64,000 nucleotides of DNA from Paraburkholderia edwinii (GTDB lineage Bacteria; Pseudomonadota; Gammaproteobacteria; Burkholderiales; Burkholderiaceae). A program made the translations under genes and the position numbers. Where the stretch lies: assembly GCF_019428685.1 (NCBI RefSeq), contig NZ_CP080096.1, forward strand, positions 496,001-560,000, given 5' to 3'. Shown here in pieces: positions 39,270 to 48,809 of this stretch; the stretch's first letter is position 1, and the number at the start of each line of letters is the position of its first letter. The notes below the pieces were generated by a model. The model worked only from the letters and a program-made list of their open reading frames with translations, made no database searches and had not been told where the DNA came from.

Positions 39270-39995
39270 ATGACTCTTTCTAACAAAGTGGCGCTGGTAA
39301 GTGGCGCCAATCGCGGCATCGGTGCCGCCATCGTGAAAGAATTGCTGAACGCCGGTGTGGCGAAGGTCTATGCCACGGTGCGCGATCCGAAGACGTTGCC
39401 GTCCTTCGAAGACTTGCGGGTCGTCCCGCTGCAAATGGATATCACAAGCGACGCATCCGTCAACGAGGCTGCCGCAGCAGTGCAGGACCTCGACGTACTC
39501 GTCAACAACGCAGGCACAATGGCCTTCGGCAATTATCTCGGCAACAGCTGGGATAGCTTTGAAGGTGACATGCAGACAAACTACCTCGGAACCCTTCGCG
39601 TTCTGCGGGCGTTTACGCCGCAGCTCGTGGCCCGCAAGTCCGGCACCATCGCGAATTTGTGCAGCATCGTCGGCCTGTCAGCCGTGCCGCTAATAACCGG
39701 TTACTCGGCTTCCAAGGCGGCACTGCACTCCCTGACCCAGTCCTTGCGCGGAGCCTTGGAAAAAGACAACGTCACCGTCGTCGGCATCTACCCTGGACCG
39801 ATCGACACGGTTCTGGCGAGAGATCTGCCTTATCCCGACAAGGCGACGCCCGAGTCTGCCGCTGTCCATATCGTGGAAGGCATTGCCGCAGGGCGCGCCT
39901 ACATCTTCCCCGATCCGCTTGCGCAGCAAGTCGAGCATCTGTGGGCGACCGACAACCGAAAGCTGGAGTACATGTCGTTGCACCTCGGCGCCTGA
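39270..39995 (+). CDS. Short-chain dehydrogenase/reductase
   Basis: The 241-residue product is a classic SDR. The cofactor motif SGANRGIG is at residues 11-18, NNAG at about 78-81, the catalytic Ser in CSIVG near 130, and the Y-x3-K pair in YSASKAA. Loss of acidic residues after strand 2 (YATVRDP) suggests NADP(H). I start it at ATG 39270, with CAGGAGAAG upstream. A secreted hydrolase follows about 150 bp away and may be co-expressed under the TetR operators. Confidence 0.92.
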   Translation: MTLSNKVALVSGANRGIGAAIVKELLNAGVAKVYATVRDPKTLPSFEDLRVVPLQMDITSDASVNEAAAAVQDLDVLVNNAGTMAFGNYLGNSWDSFEGDMQTNYLGTLRVLRAFTPQLVARKSGTIANLCSIVGLSAVPLITGYSASKAALHSLTQSLRGALEKDNVTVVGIYPGPIDTVLARDLPYPDKATPESAAVHIVEGIAAGRAYIFPDPLAQQVEHLWATDNRKLEYMSLHLGA

Positions 39996-40142
39996 ATGCC
40001 GCCATTGCCTCGGCTGCCGGATCGATAAAGACATTCGCCGGTTGAGCCGGCGATTGTCGATTCGCCCCAGACGTCGTCATGAAGTCCGGTTCTCCACGCG
40101 ACGACGGATGGTTCTGTTTAACCTTCGCAGGACAAGCCCTTC

Positions 40143-41129
40143 ATGATTACGCGTCGTTCCTTTACCACGAGTCTTCTCGCTGGTGCCACAGCTCTCGCCG
40201 TATCCGCGACTTCGGCCGAAGCCCGGACCGTCAAGGCGGATGGAAAATCGTCCCTGGCTGGAAACCCGGCTTACCCGACCCGCTACCGTACAGTGGAAAT
40301 CAACGGAGCTTCGATCTTTTATCGCGAAGCCGGCGCACCCGGCGCGCCGGTCGTGCTGTTGCTGCCTGGCTGGCCGTCGTCATCGGCGATGTTTCGCGAT
40401 CTCATCCGCGAGCTGTCGGTGAACTACCATGTCTTCGCTCCGGACTATCCCGGCTTCGGCAACAGCGATGTCCCCGACCGCTCGCACACCCCGTACACGT
40501 TCGACGCGCTCGGAGAAGTCATCAGCAAGTTCATCGATAAGGTCGGCATTGGACAGTACGTCTTATACGCAACGGATTTCGGCGGTCTCGTCGGCTATCG
40601 CGTGATGATGAAAACGCCTCACCGAATGAAAGCCCTAATCGCGCAAAACAATCCGCTGTTCCTCGGCGCAAGCCCCTGGTTCGGGCCGCTCGTGCCGTAC
40701 TGGAAGGACGGTACAGCGGACAGTCGGGAGAAGGTCCGGCAACACTATCTAACCCTCGACGTGATCCGCGATCTGTACGTCTCGGGTGTGCGCGATACGT
40801 CGCTGACCGATCCGAATCAGTGGCAAATCGACTTTTTCTCGTTGCAGCGCCCGGGTGCAGCGGATACTTCGCTCGATCTGCTCTACGACATCCGCACGAA
40901 CGGCCCCGCACTCAAGAGTGCCCAGGACTACCTGCGCGCGCAAAAACCGCCGACGCTTGTCGTGAGCGGAAAAAACGACATTCTTTTCCCAGCCGATAGC
41001 CAGCAGCGATATCGCGAAGTCGTGCCGAATGCCGAGATCCATTTGACGGACAGCGGTCATTGCGCTCTCGCCGACAAGAGCGACGAGATCGCGGGACGGA
41101 TTCACGACTTCCTCGGTCGAGTGCTGTAA
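40143..41129 (+). CDS. Secreted alpha/beta hydrolase of the epoxide-hydrolase type
   Basis: The 328-residue product starts with a Tat-like signal (MITRRSFTTSLLAGATALAV). The body is an alpha/beta hydrolase fold, with the oxyanion-hole region LLPGWPSSSAMFR and the acidic nucleophile in ATDFGGLVG, where Asp replaces the usual Ser. This is typical of epoxide hydrolases and haloalkane dehalogenases. The catalytic His is in SGHCAL near residue 304. Export of such an enzyme is unusual. Substrate is unknown. Confidence 0.85.
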   Translation: MITRRSFTTSLLAGATALAVSATSAEARTVKADGKSSLAGNPAYPTRYRTVEINGASIFYREAGAPGAPVVLLLPGWPSSSAMFRDLIRELSVNYHVFAPDYPGFGNSDVPDRSHTPYTFDALGEVISKFIDKVGIGQYVLYATDFGGLVGYRVMMKTPHRMKALIAQNNPLFLGASPWFGPLVPYWKDGTADSREKVRQHYLTLDVIRDLYVSGVRDTSLTDPNQWQIDFFSLQRPGAADTSLDLLYDIRTNGPALKSAQDYLRAQKPPTLVVSGKNDILFPADSQQRYREVVPNAEIHLTDSGHCALADKSDEIAGRIHDFLGRVL

Positions 41130-41403
41130 CCAAACCTGAGCAAAGCACATCGTAGACGGCTACTTCCTTGCCACACCTCACGCCAATGTGATCGCCGGAG
41201 GCGATGGTCAAGACCACGGCTCCGGGCATGGCAAGCGGCACTCTCAGCTCCTGCTCAATGGATTCGATATGACGATCGATTGATCCGACGCCGAATTCTG
41301 GTGGCCGGTGCCCTATCCCGGAATTGGGAATACGTGAGTGATTGGAGGCGTTATGCGTATATCAGTGCGCACATGCGCTACCGGGAAAGGGAGCATATGG
41401 ATC

Positions 41404-41922
41404 ATGACTCGCCTGGCGATCTACACATTTGGAATCTTGAGGAGCGACTGGGAGGCCGCCGAGACGGCCAGCTTTCAGTCGGCCACTCTCGAGGTGTTTG
41501 GCGAAGCGCGTGCGTCGGATGGCTATATCGATCATGCCGGTACCGCGAGACCGGACCTGAAGGGAAAACCCGCCCTAGGCCACGATTTCGGTGCTTGGGG
41601 CACCTACGTCTTGCCGCGGCTTTACGAGGGTAGCCTCGAACCGGACAAGCTAACGGCTATTGCTACCTTGTCTTTATGGCGCGACATCGACTCCGTCAGG
41701 AATTTTGTTTACCAGGGAGTCCATCATCGCGACGCTCTCAAACGGCGGTACGACTGGTTTGTAAAAGGCCGTTGGCCGGGTCTGGTCTTGTGGTGGATTG
41801 ACGACGCGGAAACGCCGACCTGGGCGCAAGGGACGGCAAAACTCGAGCTGCTACATGACACGGGTGCGAGTCCCGCCGCATTTTCGTTCAACGAGCGCTT
41901 CGGTCCGCACGAACGTCGCTAA
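41404..41922 (+). CDS. DUF3291 domain protein
   Basis: The 172-residue product matches the DUF3291 type, a ferredoxin-like fold related to antibiotic-biosynthesis monooxygenases (TRLAIYTFGIL at the start, TLSLWRDIDSVRNFVYQGVHHRDALKRR in the middle). The last Trp-rich part, GRWPGLVLWWIDDAE, is also typical. The function is unknown. I start at ATG 41404 because the frame to 41338 adds 22 residues without support. Nearby genes show no clear link. Confidence 0.75.
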   Translation: MTRLAIYTFGILRSDWEAAETASFQSATLEVFGEARASDGYIDHAGTARPDLKGKPALGHDFGAWGTYVLPRLYEGSLEPDKLTAIATLSLWRDIDSVRNFVYQGVHHRDALKRRYDWFVKGRWPGLVLWWIDDAETPTWAQGTAKLELLHDTGASPAAFSFNERFGPHERR

Positions 41923-41961
41923 ACGGAAGCCGACTGACCTGCCTGAGTTCTTCGGATCGTT

Positions 41962-42372
41962 TTAATCTTGGAGAACGGCCTCGATTGCTTCAAGGCTAAG
42001 ACATTCATCCCGGAACTTGCCGTTAAAGCTCTCGTCCCCGCCGTTCTGCCACGGCTTGCCGGGATCGCTGAGCGGCATGTCCATGTTGTTGTGCGCAACC
42101 CACTTCAGGATAGCCCGCGACACAAACTCCGGACCGTTGTCAGAGCGCAGGTAGCGAGGCGCACCATGAACGCTGACCAGCTGGGACAGCACTTCAATCA
42201 CGCGCCCCGAGCGAATCGATCCGGCCACGTCAATCGCCAGGCATTCACGCGTGCGCGCTACCAAGTCACAACTTTGTTTTTGCAAATCTTGGACGCTATC
42301 GCCGGAAACGGTTGTGCTGGTTGAAGGCCAAGTCAAAACTATTTGACCCGGCCACAGCCGTTCGAGATTCAA
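41962..42372 (-). pseudogene. IS3-type transposase remnant
   Basis: From about residue 37 on, the frame is the C-terminal half of an IS3-family DDE transposase (orfB): YLRSDNGPEFVSRAILKW carries the second Asp, and PWQNGGDESFNGKFRDECL the region with the third acid. The first Asp and the rest of the N-terminal half are gone. The first about 36 residues come from unrelated sequence. No terminal repeats are visible, so it is a relic. The motif AAGTTGTGACTT at its break point also occurs at 36.87 kb. Confidence 0.85.
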
Positions 42373-42376
42373 AACT

Positions 42377-43753
42377 TTAAAGCTTGAACACGATCATCTT
42401 TTCCGCCGTCATCTCACGCGCAGTGTACGGAATGCCACCGACACCATAGCCGGATTCGTGCCGGCCCGCGAACGGCATCCAGTCCGTGCGGAACGCCGTG
42501 TGGTCGTTGATCATCACGGCCGATGCGTCGAGTCCTTCGGCTGCTTCGAACGCGGAGGCGAGATCGCGCGTGAAAATGCTCGACTGGAACGCGACCGGCA
42601 GCGAATTGGCTTCAGCAATGGCTTCTTGCAGCGACTGGAATGGATAGACGCAGGTCAGCGGGCCAAAAACCTCGAGCGATGAGACTTTCGCCTCTTTCGG
42701 CGGATTCACGAGCACGGTCGGCTTCAGCGTCGTCGAATTGACGCGGCCGCCGCCGAGCTGCTTTGCACCTGCCGATACGGCTTCCTCGATCCAGCTTTCG
42801 ACACGGTTCGACTCGGACGGCGTGATCAACGGCCCGACTTCGGTGTCGGGCAAAACGGGATCGCCGACGCGCAGCGCAGCCACGCGCGCCGCGAAGCGTT
42901 CGACGAATTCTTTCTGCAGGTCTGCATGCACATAGATGCGCTGAATCGACACGCACACCTGGCCCGCGTGGTAATAGCCGCCTTTGGCGATCGGTTCGAT
43001 GATCCGGTCGAGGTCCGCGCTTTTATCGACGATCGCCGGCGCGACGCCGCCATGCTCGAGCGCACAGCGTGCGCCCGGCGCGAGCTTCGAGCGCAAGTGC
43101 CAGCCCACGCGCGCCGAGCCGATAAAGCTTAGAAACGCGACGCGCGAGTCAGTGACGAATGCTTCGGACAGTCCGCGATCTTCCGGCAGAAAAGTCTGCA
43201 CCCACCCTTCGGGCATGCCGGCCTGATGAACGAGCTCGACCAGTTCGAAGCAGCTCAGCGGTGTCGCGGTCGCAGGCTTGACGATGACGGGACACCCGGT
43301 CGCAATAGCCGGTGCGACCTGATGCACGACCAGATTGAGCGGATGATTGAAAGCCGAAACCGCGGCGACGACGCCGATCGGTTCAGCGATCGTCCACGCG
43401 CGGCGATTATCGCTGGCGGGCGTCACGCCCATCGGAATCTCGCTGCCGGCGCGCGTGCGTAACAGCTCCGCTGCGTTGCGCACGCCGTCGATCGCACGAT
43501 CCGTTTCGATCAGCGCGTCGGTATAGGGCTTGCCGCCTTCACGCGCGATGAGGCGGCCGAAGTGTTCGCGCTTCGCTTCCATCAGCGTCGCGAGCTTGCG
43601 CAGTATGTCGATTCGTTGGTGAGGCTTGAGCCACCCCTTTCGATCCTTGAACAGTTTCGATGCGGTGGCAAGCTTGCGCTCGAGCGCGGCCGAATCGTCG
43701 CCCGGAAGCTGCCTGATGGGCGCGCGGTCGAATGCCTGGACAACTTCGATCAT
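42377..43753 (-). CDS. Aldehyde dehydrogenase family protein
   Basis: The 458-residue product is an NAD(P)-dependent aldehyde dehydrogenase. The catalytic Cys is in GQVCVSIQR (about residue 269) and the general base in EHGGVAPAI, in place of the more common ELGGK. SAFNHPLNLVVHQ contains the Asn of the oxyanion hole. I start it at ATG 43753, preceded by AAGGAGAT. The substrate is not fixed; the variant near the Glu suggests a phosphonoacetaldehyde- or lactaldehyde-type subfamily, but this is weak. Confidence 0.9.
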   Translation of the reverse strand: MIEVVQAFDRAPIRQLPGDDSAALERKLATASKLFKDRKGWLKPHQRIDILRKLATLMEAKREHFGRLIAREGGKPYTDALIETDRAIDGVRNAAELLRTRAGSEIPMGVTPASDNRRAWTIAEPIGVVAAVSAFNHPLNLVVHQVAPAIATGCPVIVKPATATPLSCFELVELVHQAGMPEGWVQTFLPEDRGLSEAFVTDSRVAFLSFIGSARVGWHLRSKLAPGARCALEHGGVAPAIVDKSADLDRIIEPIAKGGYYHAGQVCVSIQRIYVHADLQKEFVERFAARVAALRVGDPVLPDTEVGPLITPSESNRVESWIEEAVSAGAKQLGGGRVNSTTLKPTVLVNPPKEAKVSSLEVFGPLTCVYPFQSLQEAIAEANSLPVAFQSSIFTRDLASAFEAAEGLDASAVMINDHTAFRTDWMPFAGRHESGYGVGGIPYTAREMTAEKMIVFKL

Positions 43754-43922
43754 GGCGATCTCCTTGGATCCGGATTCGGGGTGCTGCCACTCCATTCGTC
43801 ACTCGTACTAGCTTAGGCGCTTCGTATCGACGCTGCAGACAGACGGGCAAAGCCGTTACGCAGCGGCGTCGTATTGCGGACGCATTGCTGCGATTTACAC
43901 ACTGCTGAGGCCAAATTTCGCA

Positions 43923-43941
43923 AAGGTGAGGATTTTCGGGA
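43923..43941 (-). repeat. Orphan iteron copy (minus strand)
   Basis: On the minus strand the sequence TCCCGAAAATCCTCACCTT fully fits the iteron form and is followed by TGC as in the best array copies. It lies 16.5 kb from the array, in the gap between the deformylase stop and the aldehyde dehydrogenase start. A hairpin (43952-43970) next to it may be the deformylase terminator. Confidence 0.88.
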
Positions 43942-43995
43942 GTTGCGTGAAGTGAAGCGCGCCGCTTCACCCCGCCTCACCTTACTTTCAGCAAC

Positions 43996-44505
43996 TCATT
44001 CCTTGATTTGCGCCGCTGCCCTATCCCAGGGTTCCGTCCGGTTTGCGACGTCGACATAGAGAATGCCGTTCAGATGATCGACCTCGTGCTGAATGATGCG
44101 CGCATGAAAGCCGTGCGCTTCGCCGCCGATGTCATTGCCGTCGACGTCGTACGCGACATAGGAAATGCGCGAGTGGCGCGTGACGTAACCGCGCTTGCCC
44201 GGCACGCTGAAGCAGCCTTCGACATCTTCCACTGCGCCATCGCCCGATGTGATCACCGGATTGATGAGCGCGGTCGGCGGCACCGGCGCCTCGCCCGGCG
44301 CGCGTTCGCCGCCCGGAAACTCGAGCACGACGATGCGTTGATCGACACCGATCTGCGGCGCGGCAAGACCGACGCCGCGGCCGCCGCGCATCGTATCGAA
44401 CATGTCGGCGATGAGCGCGCGAAGTTCATCGGTGCCGAAGGCGGTGACCGGCGCGGCGATTCGCCGGAGCAACGGCGATTCAAAGGGAAGGAAGGTGCGT
44501 TCCAT
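43996..44505 (-). CDS. def: Peptide deformylase
   Basis: Deformylase removes the formyl group from new proteins. The 169-residue product has the three family motifs: GVGLAAPQIG (about residues 44-53), EGCFSVPG with the metal-binding Cys, and HEVDHLNG with two metal ligands and the catalytic Glu. The second motif has Phe in place of the usual Leu. I start it at ATG 44505. It is not beside fmt, so it is probably an extra copy. Iteron-like sites lie on both sides of it (43923 and 44717). Confidence 0.93.
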   Translation of the reverse strand: MERTFLPFESPLLRRIAAPVTAFGTDELRALIADMFDTMRGGRGVGLAAPQIGVDQRIVVLEFPGGERAPGEAPVPPTALINPVITSGDGAVEDVEGCFSVPGKRGYVTRHSRISYVAYDVDGNDIGGEAHGFHARIIQHEVDHLNGILYVDVANRTEPWDRAAAQIKE

Positions 44506-44909
44506 GATCAGAATCCGTGGTTTGAAAGTTGCATCGTGCACGCGCGACGCCGCGGCGGACTTCGCCCGCTGCCGAGGATGGACCTCACACGTAACGGCCG
44601 GTTCAATGCTTCGTGTACGTGCCGCAGGCATAACCCTACTGGTATTCGAAGGCGTGATGTCGAACGAGGCGCTTTGAACAAGGATTTTCGAACAACATTC
44701 CGAACAACGCCGTTGCTCCCGAAAACCCTCACCTTTGCGAGTGCTTGCGCCGAAGCGCGCCAGTGCACATACCAGCCAGCTTGCGAAACTTTCCGTGCGT
44801 AATTGACAGGCTCATTGTTTCGTTGGCGGTACGTTTTGCAGGCGATTGGATCGGATTCGATCGCGCCGCTTTCATCTGAGCGATCGACCGGCGCTGCGCG
44901 CGGCTCGTC
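44506..44909. other. Divergent intergenic region with orphan iteron
   Basis: The 404-bp gap between def and the FUSC gene has no supported gene. It should hold the two promoters. The iteron copy at 44717-44735 is listed separately. Confidence 0.6.
44717..44735 (+). repeat. Orphan iteron copy (plus strand)
   Basis: TCCCGAAAACCCTCACCTT followed by TGCG matches the extended form of the array copies. It lies about 210 bp upstream of def and 175 bp before the FUSC gene. Confidence 0.88.
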
Positions 44910-47087
44910 ATGGCATCGAGCGAGGTTGAGGGAATGGTCCTGCAAGATCTCCGCCGGGATTTCGCCGCTTACGGAAGCGACGAGTGGCCGCGCGTGCTTC
45001 ATGCAACGAAAGCCGCGCTGGCCGCCGTGCTCTGTATGGTGATCTGCATGCGCATCGAGTTGCGCAGTCCCGGCACGGCGATGGTCTCCACGGTCATCGT
45101 GATGCTTCATCAGCAAAGCGGCATGGTGATTGCACGTGCGTTTTACCGGGCGCTCGGCATCTGCTTCGGCAGTCTTGCGGGGCTCACGCTGATGTGCATG
45201 TTCGCGCAGCAGCCGCCGCTTTTTCTCGCGGGACTCGCGCTGTGGATCGGGCTTTTCGTTGCCGGCGCATCGTACTTTCGCAACTTCCAGTCGTACGGCT
45301 TCGTGTTGTCCGGTTACGCGGCCAGCATCACGACCGTTGCCGAATGGTCGAATCCGTACGACGTCGCGACGAATGTGATCTACACCGTCAGCGAGGTCGT
45401 GATCGGCGTGGCGAGCGGGAGCCTCGTGAGCGCGTTGATCTTGCCGCAGCGCGTGACGCCCTCGGTCGATAACTGGCGGCACAGTGCGCTCGCGAAGCTG
45501 CTGCACGAGTTGCGCGGTTCGGCGACCGGGACCTCGGTGGCGGAACCGATCGGCCGCTATCTCGACCTCGTCAGGGAAAGCGTCAAGCTTGAGCAGTTGC
45601 GCACGGCCGCGGTCTTCGAAGACCCGGAGATGCGGCTGCGCATCGATGCGCTGGAGCGGCTCGAAACCGCGTTTCTCGACGCGATGACGCGCATTCATGC
45701 GATTTGCCGCGCGCGCCAGGGCGCGGCGCGCGCGGGGCCGTACTGCCGCGCATGGCTCGACGCGCAGTTCGCGACGCTGGCCCGCATCGTCTCGAGCGCG
45801 CAGCAGACCGATTTGCGTCACGAACATTCGCTCGATTCGTTGCGCGCGCAACTTCATGCGTTCGAATACGAACTGTCGACGTCGATCGCGACCGAGCGGG
45901 CGTCGTTGCCCTCCGCGCCTGCCGATGAAGCCGCCGCGCTCGCGATGGCCGGCGCCGAGGTCTACACGACGGTTGCATCGCTGCGAAGGTTTTGCACGGC
46001 GTCGAAAGCGGCAGACGTGACGCCGGGCAGACGTTTGACGCAATCCATCGTCAAGGCGGTTTCGTTTCTGCGCGTCGTCCAGCTGCGCGCGAGCCGCACG
46101 ACCGCGATGATCGCCGGCGTCCGTGCGTGCTGTGCGCTCGGTTTCGTCGGTATGGCGTGGGTGATTTCGCAATGGACCAACGGCGTGACCGCGCTGATTT
46201 CCGCGGGTATTGCCAGCGGTTTGGCCTCGCTGAGTCCGACGCCGCTCAGTGCGAGCTGGCAAATGCTCGCCGGGTGTTTCTTCGCGACGATCGCCGGTTT
46301 CATCGTCAACTTCCTGCTGATGCCCGGTTTTTCGGAAGTGGAACTGCTGGTGATCTGCGTCGGCGCATTCGTGTTTATCGGCGGCTACATCATCACGTTT
46401 CCCCGCGTGACGTCGCTCGGCCTCGCATTCAATCTGTATTTCGCGCTGACGCTCAATCTGACGAATCCGGCCGTCTACAATCCGCCGGCCTATCTCGATC
46501 GCAGTTTCTCGCTGCTGTTCGGCATCGCCGTCGTGGTCGCGTCGTTCCTGCTGATTTTCCCGCACGAAGGCAGGTGGGTGGCGAGGCAACATACGCGCCA
46601 TATTCGCGAACTGTTGCTGCATGCTGCGATCGGCACGATCGGTTGGGATGTGTCCGCGCAGATCGCCGCATCGATCCGCGATCTGATCGTGCGGCTCAAC
46701 ACGCTGCCGAATCTGTCGAGCGCCTATCGCGAAGCAGTGCGGAACTGGGCATTCGGCTCGTTCTGGATCGCGAACACGCTGCTGCAAGTGCGCCACTACA
46801 GCGTGATTTACGCGGATCTGATGCCATTGCACTGGCAGCAAACGGAACAGCAGTGGCTCGATGCGATGACGGCGGTCGCGCGGCATGACACGCACGCCGC
46901 GACTGAAGCGGCCGTGCTTGCGACGCAGCGGGCGATCGCCGTTCTCGAAGCGCCACGGGAGGAAGGAGCGCAGACAGTGAAGGGCGATCTCGCGTTGTTC
47001 AGGATTACTGCGGGTCTGTATTCGGCCAAGCTCGCGCTCAGTGAACACCTCGCGGATTGGCCCAAACGCGATCAGGCGATGCAATGA
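44910..47087 (+). CDS. FUSC-family inner-membrane transporter (AaeB-like)
   Basis: The 725-residue product has two blocks of about six membrane helices each (about residues 30-180 and 400-545) with a large cytoplasmic domain after each, the layout of FUSC/AaeB aromatic-acid exporters. LRSPGTAMVSTVIVMLHQQSG is a typical early motif. It is the first gene of an efflux operon. The stop overlaps the next gene by four bases. ATG 44910 is used; an ATG at 44934 is also possible. Confidence 0.9.
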   Translation: MASSEVEGMVLQDLRRDFAAYGSDEWPRVLHATKAALAAVLCMVICMRIELRSPGTAMVSTVIVMLHQQSGMVIARAFYRALGICFGSLAGLTLMCMFAQQPPLFLAGLALWIGLFVAGASYFRNFQSYGFVLSGYAASITTVAEWSNPYDVATNVIYTVSEVVIGVASGSLVSALILPQRVTPSVDNWRHSALAKLLHELRGSATGTSVAEPIGRYLDLVRESVKLEQLRTAAVFEDPEMRLRIDALERLETAFLDAMTRIHAICRARQGAARAGPYCRAWLDAQFATLARIVSSAQQTDLRHEHSLDSLRAQLHAFEYELSTSIATERASLPSAPADEAAALAMAGAEVYTTVASLRRFCTASKAADVTPGRRLTQSIVKAVSFLRVVQLRASRTTAMIAGVRACCALGFVGMAWVISQWTNGVTALISAGIASGLASLSPTPLSASWQMLAGCFFATIAGFIVNFLLMPGFSEVELLVICVGAFVFIGGYIITFPRVTSLGLAFNLYFALTLNLTNPAVYNPPAYLDRSFSLLFGIAVVVASFLLIFPHEGRWVARQHTRHIRELLLHAAIGTIGWDVSAQIAASIRDLIVRLNTLPNLSSAYREAVRNWAFGSFWIANTLLQVRHYSVIYADLMPLHWQQTEQQWLDAMTAVARHDTHAATEAAVLATQRAIAVLEAPREEGAQTVKGDLALFRITAGLYSAKLALSEHLADWPKRDQAMQ

Positions 47088-48619
47088 GCGCGCCGGCCAT
47101 CCGTTCGTTGCATGAGATGCGGTACTTCGCGGCCGCTGCCCTCGCTCGCGCGTTCGCTGCTCCGGCTGTTGCCGCGTTTTGTCTCGCTGCTGTTTTATGC
47201 GGCTGCATCAATGGCCGCGGCATCAAGCCCGAAGCATCGTATATCGACACCGCCTCCGTCGATACCGGCGCCGCGGTACGCGACGCCGCACGCAGCGCCG
47301 GCTGGCCTACCGAAAAATGGTGGGCACAATGGGACGATCCGCAGCTCGATCAACTGGTGACGCGCGCGGCGGCCGGCAGTCCGACGCTGGCGATTGTGCA
47401 GTCGCGGCTGACTGCCGCGATCTGGCAAGCGAGTGCGCTGCGTGCGTATGAATTTCCCGAAGTGGACGGCCGCGCCGATTTCGCGCGCACGCGCTTTCCG
47501 CGCTATGGAGGCCCGTCGCCTCCCGGTGGCACGACTGTGTGGCGAAATTCCGCTGCGATCGATCTGTACTACGACCTCGACCTGTGGGGCAAGAATCGCG
47601 CGAGAGCATCGGGCGCCGAAGATATCGTCCACGCGTCGGCAGCCGATGCGCAATTCGCGCTGCTCGAGCTGCAGGTGGCCATCGTGCGCATCTATAACCA
47701 GCTGGCGGTGCAATACGCGCTGCTCGACGTCTATCAGACGATCAACGACGACGAGAAGCACAACTTCGATATCGCGACCGCGCGCCGGCAGGCCGGCATC
47801 GGCAGCAATGTCGAACTGAGTCAGGCGGCCACGCAATACAAGGCGGGCATCGCGGATATCGTCAGCACGCGCAATGCGATCGCGCTCGCGCGGCTGCAGA
47901 TTGCGTACCTGGTCGGCGAAGGTCCGGGTTTCGGCGATTCGCTGACACGGCCCAAACCGCCGGGCGAGAAAAACGCGGAGTTGCCGACATCATTGCCCGC
48001 CGAACTGATCGGGCATCGACCGGACGTCGTCGCGAGCCGCTGGCGCGCGGAGGCCGCGGCCAGGGCGATCGACGTCGCGCACGCTGAGTTCTATCCGAAC
48101 GTCGATCTCGTGGCGACGGCGTCGCTGCTGTCGACGGCGCAGTTCGGCGGGTTCTTCAACTTTGTGAACAGCGACGCAATCGGCCATAGCGTCGGCGTTG
48201 CGATTTCGCTACCGATTTTCGACGCAGGGCGCCGCCGCGGCAACTATGGTGTGGCGACAGCCGAATACGACGAGGCGGTCCTCAAGTACAACGACACGGT
48301 GCTGGCGGCGATGCAGAACGTCGCGCAGCAGGTGACGTCGCTGCAGTCGCTTGCGGTTCAGCAATCGACCGTCGAAGATGCGCTCGTTGCCGCGCAGCAG
48401 TCGTATCGCCTCGCGACACGCGGTTTTGCGAGCGGCATCACCGAGTATCTCGATGTGCTCGTCGCGCAGAAAGCGATGCTGCAACAGGAACGGGACCTCG
48501 TGCTCGTACAGGGCCGCCGCGTCGACGAATGGGCGCTGCTGGTGCGAGACCTGGGCGGCGGGATCGGGCCGATTGCCACGCCGGACAGTATCTCGTCAGG
48601 AGCGGACCATGCCCGTTGA
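47084..48619 (+). CDS. NodT/OprM-family outer-membrane efflux lipoprotein
   Basis: This 511-residue product is the outer-membrane channel of the efflux system. A signal with a lipobox (AAVLCGC) is followed by a TolC-like core with two repeats of long helices. Typical segments are EKWWAQWDDPQLDQLVTRA near residue 75, AIDLYYDLDLWGKNRA, and the conserved LIGHRPDVVASRWRAEAAAR. I start it at ATG 47084, which overlaps the FUSC stop (ATGA). The DUF1656 gene begins inside its last 11 bases. Confidence 0.93.
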   Translation: MSAPAIRSLHEMRYFAAAALARAFAAPAVAAFCLAAVLCGCINGRGIKPEASYIDTASVDTGAAVRDAARSAGWPTEKWWAQWDDPQLDQLVTRAAAGSPTLAIVQSRLTAAIWQASALRAYEFPEVDGRADFARTRFPRYGGPSPPGGTTVWRNSAAIDLYYDLDLWGKNRARASGAEDIVHASAADAQFALLELQVAIVRIYNQLAVQYALLDVYQTINDDEKHNFDIATARRQAGIGSNVELSQAATQYKAGIADIVSTRNAIALARLQIAYLVGEGPGFGDSLTRPKPPGEKNAELPTSLPAELIGHRPDVVASRWRAEAAARAIDVAHAEFYPNVDLVATASLLSTAQFGGFFNFVNSDAIGHSVGVAISLPIFDAGRRRGNYGVATAEYDEAVLKYNDTVLAAMQNVAQQVTSLQSLAVQQSTVEDALVAAQQSYRLATRGFASGITEYLDVLVAQKAMLQQERDLVLVQGRRVDEWALLVRDLGGGIGPIATPDSISSGADHAR

Positions 48620-48809
48620 AGTGAGCATCCTTGGCTTTTTCGCGCCGACCTTGCTGCCGCTACTCGTGGTCTGCGTGGCGTGCTTTATCGTGATCGATCT
48701 GGTGCTGGCCCGATTCGGTGTCTATCGCTTTGCATGGCATCCGGGTCTTTTGAGGGTGTCGCTTTTCGCCGTGCTGTTTTGCGGCGCCGCGCTGCTGATC
48801 CATCGTTAA
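48609..48809 (+). CDS. DUF1656 small membrane protein (AaeX-like)
   Basis: The 66-residue protein has two hydrophobic helices (about residues 13-34 and 47-64) and the typical motif VSILGFFAPTLLP at its start. DUF1656 proteins sit between the channel and the HlyD gene in FUSC operons, and their role is unknown. It overlaps the channel gene by 11 bases and the HlyD gene by one. Confidence 0.9.
   Translation: MPVEVSILGFFAPTLLPLLVVCVACFIVIDLVLARFGVYRFAWHPGLLRVSLFAVLFCGAALLIHR

Noticed and set aside
44508..47084. 858-residue open frame on the minus strand
   Set aside because: It covers the FUSC gene and reads as Arg/His/Asp-rich sequence with no domain; it is a shadow in GC-rich DNA.
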